Shown here piece by piece: positions 1 through 7,193 of a stretch of DNA of 64,000 nt. Made by a program: the position numbers and the translations under genes. The notes beneath the pieces were generated by a model. The model saw only the letters and a list, made by a program, of their open reading frames with translations. It searched no databases and was not told the DNA's origin. Source of the stretch: Cellulomonas humilata (GTDB taxonomy: Bacteria; Actinomycetota; Actinomycetes; Actinomycetales; Cellulomonadaceae); assembly GCF_030814415.1 (NCBI RefSeq), contig NZ_JAUSVB010000005.1:124001-188000 (forward strand). The letters run 5' to 3'. The number at the start of each line of letters is the position of its first letter. Position 1 is the first letter of the stretch.

Positions 1-38
1 CGGAGGCGGCCGGTGAGGGGTCCGGCCGCCCCCGCCCG

Positions 39-3000
39 TCACGGCAGGACGACCAGCACCTTGCGGTCGGACGACGCCTGGACCGTCGGTGACCCCGCGT
101 ACGTCGTCTCGACCACGTAGATCCCGACGGGCAGGCGCGACAGCCGGAGCCGGGCGACCGACGCCTTCTTCGGGCCGGGCGTCAGGGTGCCGGTGACCTG
201 CGCGACGATCGGGCCGTCGCCGTGCACCCGGGCCGTGCGGACCGTCGTGGTCACCTCACCGGTCGGTGCGTCGCCCTTCTGGGCCCTGACCGTCGCGACG
301 ACCGTGGCCTGCGTGGTTCGCCGGACGACGTGCGGCTCGAACGTCACCGACGTCGTCGAGCGGACGGCGTTCGCGGCCGGGACGGTCGTGCTCGTCGTCG
401 GGCCCACGTTCCCGACCTTGTCGACCGCCCGGTGCTCGACCGTCGTGGCCGCAGCACCGACCTGCACCGGTGCGGTGTAGGTGGTCCAGATCCCGACGCC
501 GACCCGGTACTCGATCCGGTCGACCCCCGAACCCTGGTCGGTCGCGGTGAGCGTGAGCCGCCGCTGGGTGTCCACGCTCGCCGACGTCGCCGGGGCGATC
601 GCGTCGAGCCGGAAGGTGACCGAGCGGTCCTCGGACACGTTGCCCGCGGCGTCCGTCGCGCGGACTGCGACGGTGTGCTCGCCGTGGCCGTCGACCTGCA
701 CCGACACGGTCGTCGGGTCCGGGGACGCCGTCCACGCGCCGCCGTCGACGGACGTCTCGAGCGTGGCGACCGCGCGGTCGTCGGACGCGGTGGCCACGAC
801 GGTGGCCGGAGCCGCGCGCCAGTCGCCCACCGGGTCGGGGGTGACCAGGAGCGAGTCGACCGTCGGTGCCACCGTGTCCTCGGGCACGGTGTGCAGGGTC
901 AGGAACGTGACCGAGTACGGCGGGAGGTCGTACGTGAACGACGACGACAGCCCGCCGAGCTCCCGGGTCACGGGCTCGACCGTGCTCGGTGCGGCCTTGG
1001 TGTTCGTCGCCCCGGGCGGCGCGACGATCTCCGTGACCGAGCCCGTCGGGGCGATCTCCACGTCGGCGACCTCCACCTGGGTGCGCTGCGTGACGGCCGA
1101 GACGTTGACGACCTTGGCGACGATGTCGCCGCTGTCCTCGTCGCGGGTGACCACCTGGAAGACGTCGGCGGCGGGCGCCGGGTCGTCGTAGGACATCTGC
1201 AGCACCCCGTCGAGGTACAGCTCGATGTGCCGGTCCTGGACCACGACCTTGACCCGGTAGGTCTGGCCGGTCGCGATGCTGTGGCCCTCGACCGCCTTCA
1301 CCTCACCGGCACCGCCGCCGTCCGCCTTCTGCAGCGCCTGGCGGGTGTTGTTCCAGCCGCCCAGGTTCCACCAGAAGTAGTCGCTGGGACCGCCCGCGGA
1401 GAAGCCGACCAGGAAGCCCTCGGCGCCGGCCGTCTTGCGGGCGTCGAGCTCGAGCGTGTAGTCGCTCCAGCCCTGCTCGTAGGTGCCCGTCGGGATGCTG
1501 CGGGCGTCGGTCGTGACGGTGCTGGACTGCACGTACTCGCCGTTCACCACCGACCAGTCGCCCGTCTGCGGCGACCACGCGGACGCGTCGGCGAAGTCGT
1601 CCTCGAACAGGACCTCACCGCCGTCGTTCGCCGTGACCCGGACGTTGTCGTAGGCCGCGGAGGTGGCCCACGTGGACAGGAACACACCGCCGTCCAGGGG
1701 CTTCGGCTCGACCGACGGGGTGGTCAGCGTGCTGGGCACCACCTGGTCGCCGACGTTGGTGGAGAACAGGTGCTGGACCCAGTAGTTGGCGCTGGACCAG
1801 GACTCGTCGTTGTCGAACCAGATCGCGTCCGGCGACCACTGCACGTACGACTCGTTGGCCAGCAGAGGCGCGTAGGACGCGAGCTCGACCAGGTCGCCGT
1901 TGCGCTCCAGGCCCGTCATGTACGCGGCCTCGGTCAGACCGTTCCACCACGTGTTGCCGCGCGAGGCGTACTCGCCGAGGAACACGTGCGGACCTGCACG
2001 GTCGTAGGAGTCGTAGCGCTCGGTGTTGGTGAGGAACCAGCTCGGGTCGTTGTAGTAGTGCTCGTCGACCAGGTCCACGTCCTGCTCACGGTTGAACTCC
2101 CAGAGGGCGTCGAAGCGTGCGCCGGTGTCGTCCGGGCCGGAGTTGGAGATGATCTTGATGTCCGGGTAGGCCGCCACGATCGCGTCCCGGAACTCCGGGA
2201 AGTTGGCCTCGAACGTGGTGGTGTTCTCCTCGTTGCCGAGCCCGATGTACGGCAGCTCGAACGGCTCCGGGTGACCCAGCGCGGCGCGCTCGGCACCCCA
2301 CGTCGTCGACACGTCGCCGGTGGTGAACTCGATGAGGTCGAGCGTGTCCTGCACCCACCGGTCGATCATGGCGGGGTCGGTCATCTCCGGGATGCTGCTC
2401 CCGCAGCCGTTGGCGCCGACCGAGAGCACGGGCAGCGGGACGGACCCGAGGTCCTCGGCCAGCTCCAGGTACTCCAGGTAGCCGATGCCGTACGACTGGT
2501 TGTAGCCCCAGAAGTTCCAGTTGGTGGCGCGCTCCTCCACCGGGCCGATGGTCTCCTTCCACTGGTACGTGCGGCGCCGGTCGGTGTAGCCCGACTCCTC
2601 GTACGTGCGGAACGTGCCCACGTTGGTCACGCAGCCGCCGGGGAAGCGCAGGAAGGACGGGTCGAGCGCCGCGATCTTCTCGGCGAGGTCCTTGCGCAGC
2701 GGGGACTTCCCGTTGACCGGGCCGACCCAGGTGTCCTGCGGGAACAGCGACACCTGGTCGAGGTGCAGCGTGGAGGTCGCACCGGCGAGCACGACGAACC
2801 GACCTGCGTCGGTGGTCGCGCTCGCGGTCAGCGTGACCTCGTACTTCTTCCAGACGTCCGAGCCGTCGACGTCGACGGTGCCGGAGGCGACAGTCTCCGT
2901 GCCGTTCTCGACGGCCAGGGTCAGCTCCTGCGGCGTGGTGGTGCGCACCCAGATGCTCGCGTCGTAGGACGCACCGTCCTGGACCGCGACACCGGAGTTG

Positions 3001-4433
3001 TAGCTGGCGTTGCGCAGCCCGTCGCCCGCCGCGGCGGCTACGAGGACGGCCCGGTTGCGGTTGGTGGGGTTGAGCCGGCCGGCGTCGTCGACGACCGTGA
3101 CGGTGGTGCCCGCGCCGCTGCGGTCGAGGACGTCCCACGAGGTCAGGCCCGTGAAGCTGCCGTTGTCGGCGGTGGTGAACTCGAACGAGCGGTTGCGCAC
3201 CAGCTCGGCATACAGGCCGCCGTCCGCGGCGTAGTTGATGTCCTCGTAGAAGATCCCGTACAGGCGGTCGGAGATCTCGGCGTCGGTCCCGTCGCCGTCG
3301 ATCTCGATGGTCGTGCCCTCGCCCAGCGTGAACGGCTCGAGCACGAACCCGGCCGCATCCCCGGGGTCGCCCAGGACGAGTGCTCCGTCGACGATGCCTA
3401 TGGCCTGCGAGCCGTCGGCCAGCGTGAGGTGCAGCGTGCCGCCGCCGGCCTCCGTGAGCCGGAGCACGGTGGGCTCGTCACCCAGGGCGAGCCGGCCGTC
3501 GGGCAGCACGGTGAGTGAGCGGTCACCGGTGGTGAGCGTCAGACCGCCGGCGACCTCGGTCGCCTCCAGCACGAACGCGTCGCCCGGCCGCTGCTGGACG
3601 ACGACGATCGCGTCGTCCGCATCGGTGGTCAGGTGCGGGGCGGTCCCCGGTGCCCGCAGCGTGAACGGCCCCTCGGGCACGACGTCCTCACCGGGCGACG
3701 CCACCAGCGCGACGTCGTCGAACACCGCCGGGAACGTCGTGCCGTCCTGCGCACCGAGCGCGTACAGGCCCACGTGCTCGATGGGGAACGTGACCTCGAC
3801 GGAGCTCACGTCGACCCAGGCCGACGTCGGCTCGTCCCAGCGTGCGGTGGTGACGGTGCTCCCTGTGCGCGACAGCCGCAGGGTCTCGGCCGTCGACCCG
3901 GGCCGGTCCTCGAAGTGGTCGGCTGCGAAGATGGCCGCGGTCTCGATGTCGTTCTCGATGGCGACCCCCGACGGCGTGATCCCGCCGACGAACGTCAGGC
4001 CGGAGCGCACGTAGTTGTCGAGGTCCTGGTACGCGATGAGACCCGCGCCCTGGAAGGTCTTCGTGACCGGTGCCTGCACGTTGACGGAGATCGAGAAGTC
4101 GCCGTCGGGAATGTCGAGCGTCATGACGTTGCGCGCCGAGTTGTTGCCCTGCCACGTGTCGCCCGGCAGCGCGGTCAGCGTCAGCGCGCCGGGGGTGGTG
4201 GTCAGGGACCGGGCGGTGGGCTCGTCGTTGACGGCGGTCCAGCGGGGGTCGAGCGTCGCTGCGTCGAAGCCGTCGGTCCAGGCGCCGTCGGGCACGGGCG
4301 GTGCGGCGCTCGCGGGTGCGACGACGGTCGCGCCCAGGGGCACGACGAGGGCCACCGCGAGCGCGGCGCGGAGCCCCAGACGACGGCGGTGCGGACGGGT
4401 CCTGCTGGTCTGTCGCGACAGTGCGACGGGCAT
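39..4433 (-). CDS. Secreted multidomain GH51 alpha-L-arabinofuranosidase
   Basis: Extracellular enzyme expected to release terminal L-arabinofuranose from arabinan or arabinoxylan. Residues 1-43 form a Sec signal peptide ending ASA. Then come a lectin-like jelly-roll domain (about 45-248), a beta-trefoil-like stretch (about 250-370) and the GH51 catalytic part starting near 378 (DRLYGIFYEDINYAADGG). A carbohydrate-binding-like insert lies at about 425-565. The catalytic residues are Glu735 in GLGNEEN (acid/base) and Glu821 in FLGEYASRG (nucleophile). A LamG-like domain (about 938-1094) and Ig-like repeats (from about 1184) follow. At 1464 aa it is far longer than the usual ~500-aa GH51 enzyme. 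The ATG has a good ribosome site, AGGGAGG. Two LacI-type operator sequences lie upstream. The family call is firm; accessory domain names are by eye. Confidence 0.92.
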   Translation of the reverse strand: MPVALSRQTSRTRPHRRRLGLRAALAVALVVPLGATVVAPASAAPPVPDGAWTDGFDAATLDPRWTAVNDEPTARSLTTTPGALTLTALPGDTWQGNNSARNVMTLDIPDGDFSISVNVQAPVTKTFQGAGLIAYQDLDNYVRSGLTFVGGITPSGVAIENDIETAAIFAADHFEDRPGSTAETLRLSRTGSTVTTARWDEPTSAWVDVSSVEVTFPIEHVGLYALGAQDGTTFPAVFDDVALVASPGEDVVPEGPFTLRAPGTAPHLTTDADDAIVVVQQRPGDAFVLEATEVAGGLTLTTGDRSLTVLPDGRLALGDEPTVLRLTEAGGGTLHLTLADGSQAIGIVDGALVLGDPGDAAGFVLEPFTLGEGTTIEIDGDGTDAEISDRLYGIFYEDINYAADGGLYAELVRNRSFEFTTADNGSFTGLTSWDVLDRSGAGTTVTVVDDAGRLNPTNRNRAVLVAAAAGDGLRNASYNSGVAVQDGASYDASIWVRTTTPQELTLAVENGTETVASGTVDVDGSDVWKKYEVTLTASATTDAGRFVVLAGATSTLHLDQVSLFPQDTWVGPVNGKSPLRKDLAEKIAALDPSFLRFPGGCVTNVGTFRTYEESGYTDRRRTYQWKETIGPVEERATNWNFWGYNQSYGIGYLEYLELAEDLGSVPLPVLSVGANGCGSSIPEMTDPAMIDRWVQDTLDLIEFTTGDVSTTWGAERAALGHPEPFELPYIGLGNEENTTTFEANFPEFRDAIVAAYPDIKIISNSGPDDTGARFDALWEFNREQDVDLVDEHYYNDPSWFLTNTERYDSYDRAGPHVFLGEYASRGNTWWNGLTEAAYMTGLERNGDLVELASYAPLLANESYVQWSPDAIWFDNDESWSSANYWVQHLFSTNVGDQVVPSTLTTPSVEPKPLDGGVFLSTWATSAAYDNVRVTANDGGEVLFEDDFADASAWSPQTGDWSVVNGEYVQSSTVTTDARSIPTGTYEQGWSDYTLELDARKTAGAEGFLVGFSAGGPSDYFWWNLGGWNNTRQALQKADGGGAGEVKAVEGHSIATGQTYRVKVVVQDRHIELYLDGVLQMSYDDPAPAADVFQVVTRDEDSGDIVAKVVNVSAVTQRTQVEVADVEIAPTGSVTEIVAPPGATNTKAAPSTVEPVTRELGGLSSSFTYDLPPYSVTFLTLHTVPEDTVAPTVDSLLVTPDPVGDWRAAPATVVATASDDRAVATLETSVDGGAWTASPDPTTVSVQVDGHGEHTVAVRATDAAGNVSEDRSVTFRLDAIAPATSASVDTQRRLTLTATDQGSGVDRIEYRVGVGIWTTYTAPVQVGAAATTVEHRAVDKVGNVGPTTSTTVPAANAVRSTTSVTFEPHVVRRTTQATVVATVRAQKGDAPTGEVTTTVRTARVHGDGPIVAQVTGTLTPGPKKASVARLRLSRLPVGIYVVETTYAGSPTVQASSDRKVLVVLP

Positions 4434-4490
4434 GGCTGCCTCCCTGCGCGCACGTCGTCGTGCGCCTCGTCCAGGACTCCGTCGCGCCCG

Positions 4491-4506
4491 ATGTGAGCGC
4501 TAACAT
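4491..4506. promoter_or_regulatory. LacI-family operator upstream of GH51 gene
   Basis: ATGTGAGCGCTAACAT is a 16-base palindrome with one mismatched pair around a central AGCGCT. It is the classic form of LacI-family sugar-regulator operators in actinobacteria. It lies about 60 bases before the arabinofuranosidase ATG, so sugar-released repression is the likely control. No LacI regulator gene is in the window. Confidence 0.7.
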
Positions 4507-4556
4507 CCCGGTGTCCGACGACCATAGGGGGAGGGGGCGATGTCCGGCAAGAGCGC

Positions 4557-4570
4557 TTTACAACGTTTAC
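4557..4570. promoter_or_regulatory. Second LacI-like half-conserved operator
   Basis: TTTACAACGTTTAC is centred on the palindrome AACGTT with imperfect flanks, resembling a degenerate LacI/CcpA-type site. Its centre is about 65 bases from that of the first operator, roughly six helical turns, which would suit looping. It is less symmetric than the first site, so the call is tentative. Confidence 0.4.
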
Positions 4571-4586
4571 CGAAAGAGTTCGACCC

Positions 4587-5534
4587 TCAGTGTGCGGGTT
4601 CGGCCTTCTTGCGCTTCGGGATGAGGTGCAGGATGCCGACGACCACGGCACCCACCACGAGCCCGACCAGGGCCGAGCCGAGGGTGTCCACCAGCCAGGC
4701 CAGCAAGCCACCGACGCCGGGAACGACGGCCACGGCCTCCTCCAGGTGGTGCAGGAGCTCGTACGGCGCGTGCCAGCCCAGCTCGTCGACCCCGGCGAGG
4801 AGGATGTGCCCGCCGACCCAGAGCATCGCGACGATGCCGACCGTCGACAGGACCGAGAGCACCTTCGGCATCGCGCGGACCAGCCCGCGGCCGATCGCGG
4901 CGACCGCTCCGTTGCGGCGCTCCGCGAGGTGCAGACCGATGTCGTCCATCTTCACGATGAGCCCGACGACGCCGTAGACGAGGACGGTGATCGCCAGCGC
5001 GACGACGGCCAGGATGATCGTGCGGGACAGGAACGGCTCGTCGGCGACCTCGTTGAGCGCGATCACCATGATCTCGGCCGACAGGATGAAGTCGGTGCGG
5101 ATCGCTCCGCGCACCATCGACTTCTCGGTGTCCTCGCCCTGGACGGCCACCGGGGTGGTCGTGTGCTCCTTGGCGTGCCCGGAGACCAGCTCCCAGATCT
5201 TCTCCGCACCCTCGTATGCCAGGTACGTCCCGCCGACCATGAGGATCGGGGTGAGCAGCCACGGCAGGAACTGGCTGAGCAGCAGGGCCGCCGGGAGGAT
5301 GAACAGCAGCTTGTTGCGCAGCGACCCGAACGCGATCTTGCGGACGATCGGCAGCTCGCGCTGCGGCTGGAACCCGTGCACGTAGCGCGGGGTCACGGCC
5401 GTGTCGTCGATGACGACGCCCGCCGCCTTCGCGCTCGCCCGGCCCGCCGCAGCGCCCACGTCGTCGACCGACGCCGCCGCGAGCTTCGCCAGCGCGGCGA
5501 TGTCGTCCAGAAGCGCGGCCAGACCGCCAGCCAT
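4587..5534 (-). CDS. DUF808 family inner-membrane protein
   Basis: A 315-aa membrane protein that matches the DUF808/YedI family over its whole length. It opens with MAGGLAALLDDIAALAKLAA, followed by an Ala-rich helix and a conserved DDTAVTPRYVHGF stretch. Several hydrophobic segments follow, including one with LPWLLTPILMVGGTYLAYEG, and it ends in a short basic tail KRKKAEPAH. The ATG has an upstream AGGGAGA. The biochemical role of the family is not established; it is assumed to sit in the cytoplasmic membrane. It is co-directional with the upstream yqgE/GNAT genes but separated by about 57 bases, so common transcription is possible rather than certain. Confidence 0.85.
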   Translation of the reverse strand: MAGGLAALLDDIAALAKLAAASVDDVGAAAGRASAKAAGVVIDDTAVTPRYVHGFQPQRELPIVRKIAFGSLRNKLLFILPAALLLSQFLPWLLTPILMVGGTYLAYEGAEKIWELVSGHAKEHTTTPVAVQGEDTEKSMVRGAIRTDFILSAEIMVIALNEVADEPFLSRTIILAVVALAITVLVYGVVGLIVKMDDIGLHLAERRNGAVAAIGRGLVRAMPKVLSVLSTVGIVAMLWVGGHILLAGVDELGWHAPYELLHHLEEAVAVVPGVGGLLAWLVDTLGSALVGLVVGAVVVGILHLIPKRKKAEPAH

Positions 5535-5591
5535 CAGTTCTCCCTCGTAGGTCCTGCCGGGTGCTCGGGCGATCCTGACACAGCAAGCGTC

Positions 5592-6155
5592 TCAGTTCAG
5601 GCTGGCGTCCTCCGCGAACGTCGACACGATCGCGAGGTCGCCGCCCTGGCGCCGCAGCACCTTCCGCCACAGCTTCTCCGGCTCCGCCGTCAGCACGTCG
5701 TCCGGGACCGCGTCGACGACGTACCAGGCACGCTCGGCCAGCTCGTCCTCCAGCTGCCCCGCGCCCCACCCCGCGTGCCCGGCGAACACCCGGACGCCAC
5801 CCACGTGGGGTGCCACCGACGTCGGCTCCGCGTCCAGGTCCACCAGGCCGAACCGGCCCGTCACACGGTCGACCTCCGGCGACAGGCCCGTGCCGTGGGG
5901 GAGTGCCGCGACGCCCATCGCACCGTCCAGGCCGACGGGTCCTCCGTGGAACAGGCGCGGCGGGTCGCTCACGTGCTCCTGCCAGTCGGGCAGGACGACG
6001 CCGACGTCCACCGTCGACGGACGGTTGAGCACGACCCCGATCGCGCCCTCCTCGCCGTGGTCGAGCAGCAGGATGACCGTCCGGTGGAACGTGGGCTCGC
6101 GCAGGCGGGGGGTCGCGACGAGGAGCCGGCCGCGCAGCGCTGCGTCGTCGGTCAT
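5592..6155 (-). CDS. YqgE/AlgH family protein
   Basis: A 187-aa cytoplasmic protein of the YqgE/AlgH (UPF0301) family, of normal family length. The characteristic start GRLLVATPRL, the FHRTVILLLDHGEEGAIGVVLNRPS region, HGGPVG and FAGHAGWGAGQLEDEL are all present. The molecular function of the family is unclear; AlgH in Pseudomonas was linked to alginate regulation, which does not transfer here. Its ATG overlaps the stop of the upstream GNAT gene by four bases (ATGA), so the two are probably translationally coupled. Confidence 0.88.
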   Translation of the reverse strand: MTDDAALRGRLLVATPRLREPTFHRTVILLLDHGEEGAIGVVLNRPSTVDVGVVLPDWQEHVSDPPRLFHGGPVGLDGAMGVAALPHGTGLSPEVDRVTGRFGLVDLDAEPTSVAPHVGGVRVFAGHAGWGAGQLEDELAERAWYVVDAVPDDVLTAEPEKLWRKVLRRQGGDLAIVSTFAEDASLN

Positions 6156-6721
6156 CCACGCACCTCCCGCCGCATGACCACGCGCGGCCGACCACCACTG
6201 TGCCCGGTCGTCTCGGCCGCCTGCGTGAACCCCGCCGCCTCGAACAGGCGGCTCGTCCCCACGTACCCGGAGATGACGTCCACCCGGTCACCGCCCGCGA
6301 CGGTGACGGGGTACCCCTCGACCACCTCGGCGCCCCGCTCGGCGGCGTGCGCGACCGCCCCCTCGAGGAGCTCGTGCATCAGTCCCCGGCGCCGGAACGC
6401 GGGCCGGACCACGAAGCACACGATGCTCCAGGCGTCCCGCTCGTCGACGAACGGGATGGTCCGCGACCCCATCAGCCGGCGGTAGCTGTTCCGGGGAGCG
6501 ACCGAGCACCAGCCCGCCACCTCACCGTCCACGTACGCCAGCACCCCGGGTCCCGGGTCGGTGGCGCACTCGTCGCGCATGTACTGCGCACGCTCGTCGT
6601 TGGGCACGCGGCTGTCCCGGTACGCCATGCACCAGCACCCGGCCCCGCCCGGCTTCTTCACGCCGACGACCTCGAAGAAGTCGTCGTACCGCCCGACGGC
6701 GGGGAGCACCTCGATGGCCAT
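6152..6721 (-). CDS. GNAT family N-acetyltransferase
   Basis: A 189-aa predicted acetyl-CoA-dependent N-acyltransferase. The acetyl-CoA loop is seen as VVRPAFRRRGLMHELLEGAV (R-R-R-G-L), preceded by the strand WSIVCF. A Cys-rich N-terminal segment GAGCWCMAYRD is typical of one actinobacterial GNAT subgroup. The substrate cannot be told from sequence. It heads a likely two-gene unit with yqgE. A TAGCCT hexamer six bases before the ATG suggests a leaderless transcript, although the run of six G in between could also act as a weak ribosome site. Confidence 0.87.
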   Translation of the reverse strand: MAIEVLPAVGRYDDFFEVVGVKKPGGAGCWCMAYRDSRVPNDERAQYMRDECATDPGPGVLAYVDGEVAGWCSVAPRNSYRRLMGSRTIPFVDERDAWSIVCFVVRPAFRRRGLMHELLEGAVAHAAERGAEVVEGYPVTVAGGDRVDVISGYVGTSRLFEAAGFTQAAETTGHSGGRPRVVMRREVRG

Positions 6722-6727
6722 CCCCCC

Positions 6728-6733
6728 AGGCTA
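6728..6733 (-). promoter_or_regulatory. Candidate -10 (TAGCCT) for leaderless GNAT mRNA
   Basis: TAGCCT on the minus strand lies exactly six bases before the GNAT ATG. A weak CTGAGC -35 stands 17 bases further upstream. The distance places the start of transcription at or next to the A of the ATG. Confidence 0.45.
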
Positions 6734-6742
6734 CGGAACGAC

Positions 6743-6973
6743 TCAGACGCGCTCAGGTGCCTGCTCGTCGATGCGGTGCCGCTCGTCCTGGATCGTCGCG
6801 CCGGCCGCGACCAGCTTGAGCTCGTGGGCGCGGAAGTGGTGGCCGCAGAAGAGCAGCTCGAGCCCGTCGGCCGTGGGGAGGGTCGCCTTGACGAACGCCT
6901 GCGCGCCGCAGCGGTCGCAGCGGTCCTGCCGGGTGAGCTCGGGGGCGAGGGTGTCGACGGTGAGAGCGGTCAT
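6743..6973 (-). CDS. DUF7455-type small zinc-binding-like protein
   Basis: A 76-aa cytoplasmic protein matching the small actinobacterial family annotated as DUF7455. It contains CDRCGAQAFVKATL and LLFCGHHFRAH, giving a CxxC plus a C-x2-H/H arrangement that could bind one zinc. The start is placed at MTALTVDTLAPELTRQDRCD, which fits the family length; a longer frame upstream has no family-like sequence. GAGG lies about nine bases before this ATG. Function is unknown; the family often occurs near housekeeping sigma-factor genes, which is not the case here. Confidence 0.75.
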   Translation of the reverse strand: MTALTVDTLAPELTRQDRCDRCGAQAFVKATLPTADGLELLFCGHHFRAHELKLVAAGATIQDERHRIDEQAPERV

Positions 6974-7145
6974 GGCGGATACCTCGTCTCGCTGGAGTGG
7001 GCGGCGCTCGCCGGGGCGGGCTCCGCGTGTGCTGCTCATCCGAACCATCGGTCCCCGACAGTCCATCCCGTTGGGTGTTCGCTCTGCGGTGAACTGCCTC
7101 ACCTGGAGGGGCCGGGATCGGAGACCGGAGATACCCCGCGCAGGA

Positions 7146-7187
7146 GAAGGGCCCGTGACCTGCGGCGACGCAGGTCACGGGCCCTTC
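7146..7187 (-). terminator. Strong hairpin after the subtilase gene
   Basis: A perfect 19-base inverted repeat (arms 7146-7164 and 7169-7187) with a GCGA tetraloop lies just beyond the subtilase stop codon. There is no T-run, as is common for terminators in very GC-rich actinobacteria. Confidence 0.75.
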
Positions 7188-7193
7188 CTCGGC

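Noticed and set aside
222-3518. Very long open frame antisense to the GH51 gene
   Set aside because: Arg/Gly/Val-rich translation without motifs, typical of the shadow of a GC-rich gene; the minus-strand frame has signal peptide, catalytic motifs and ribosome site.
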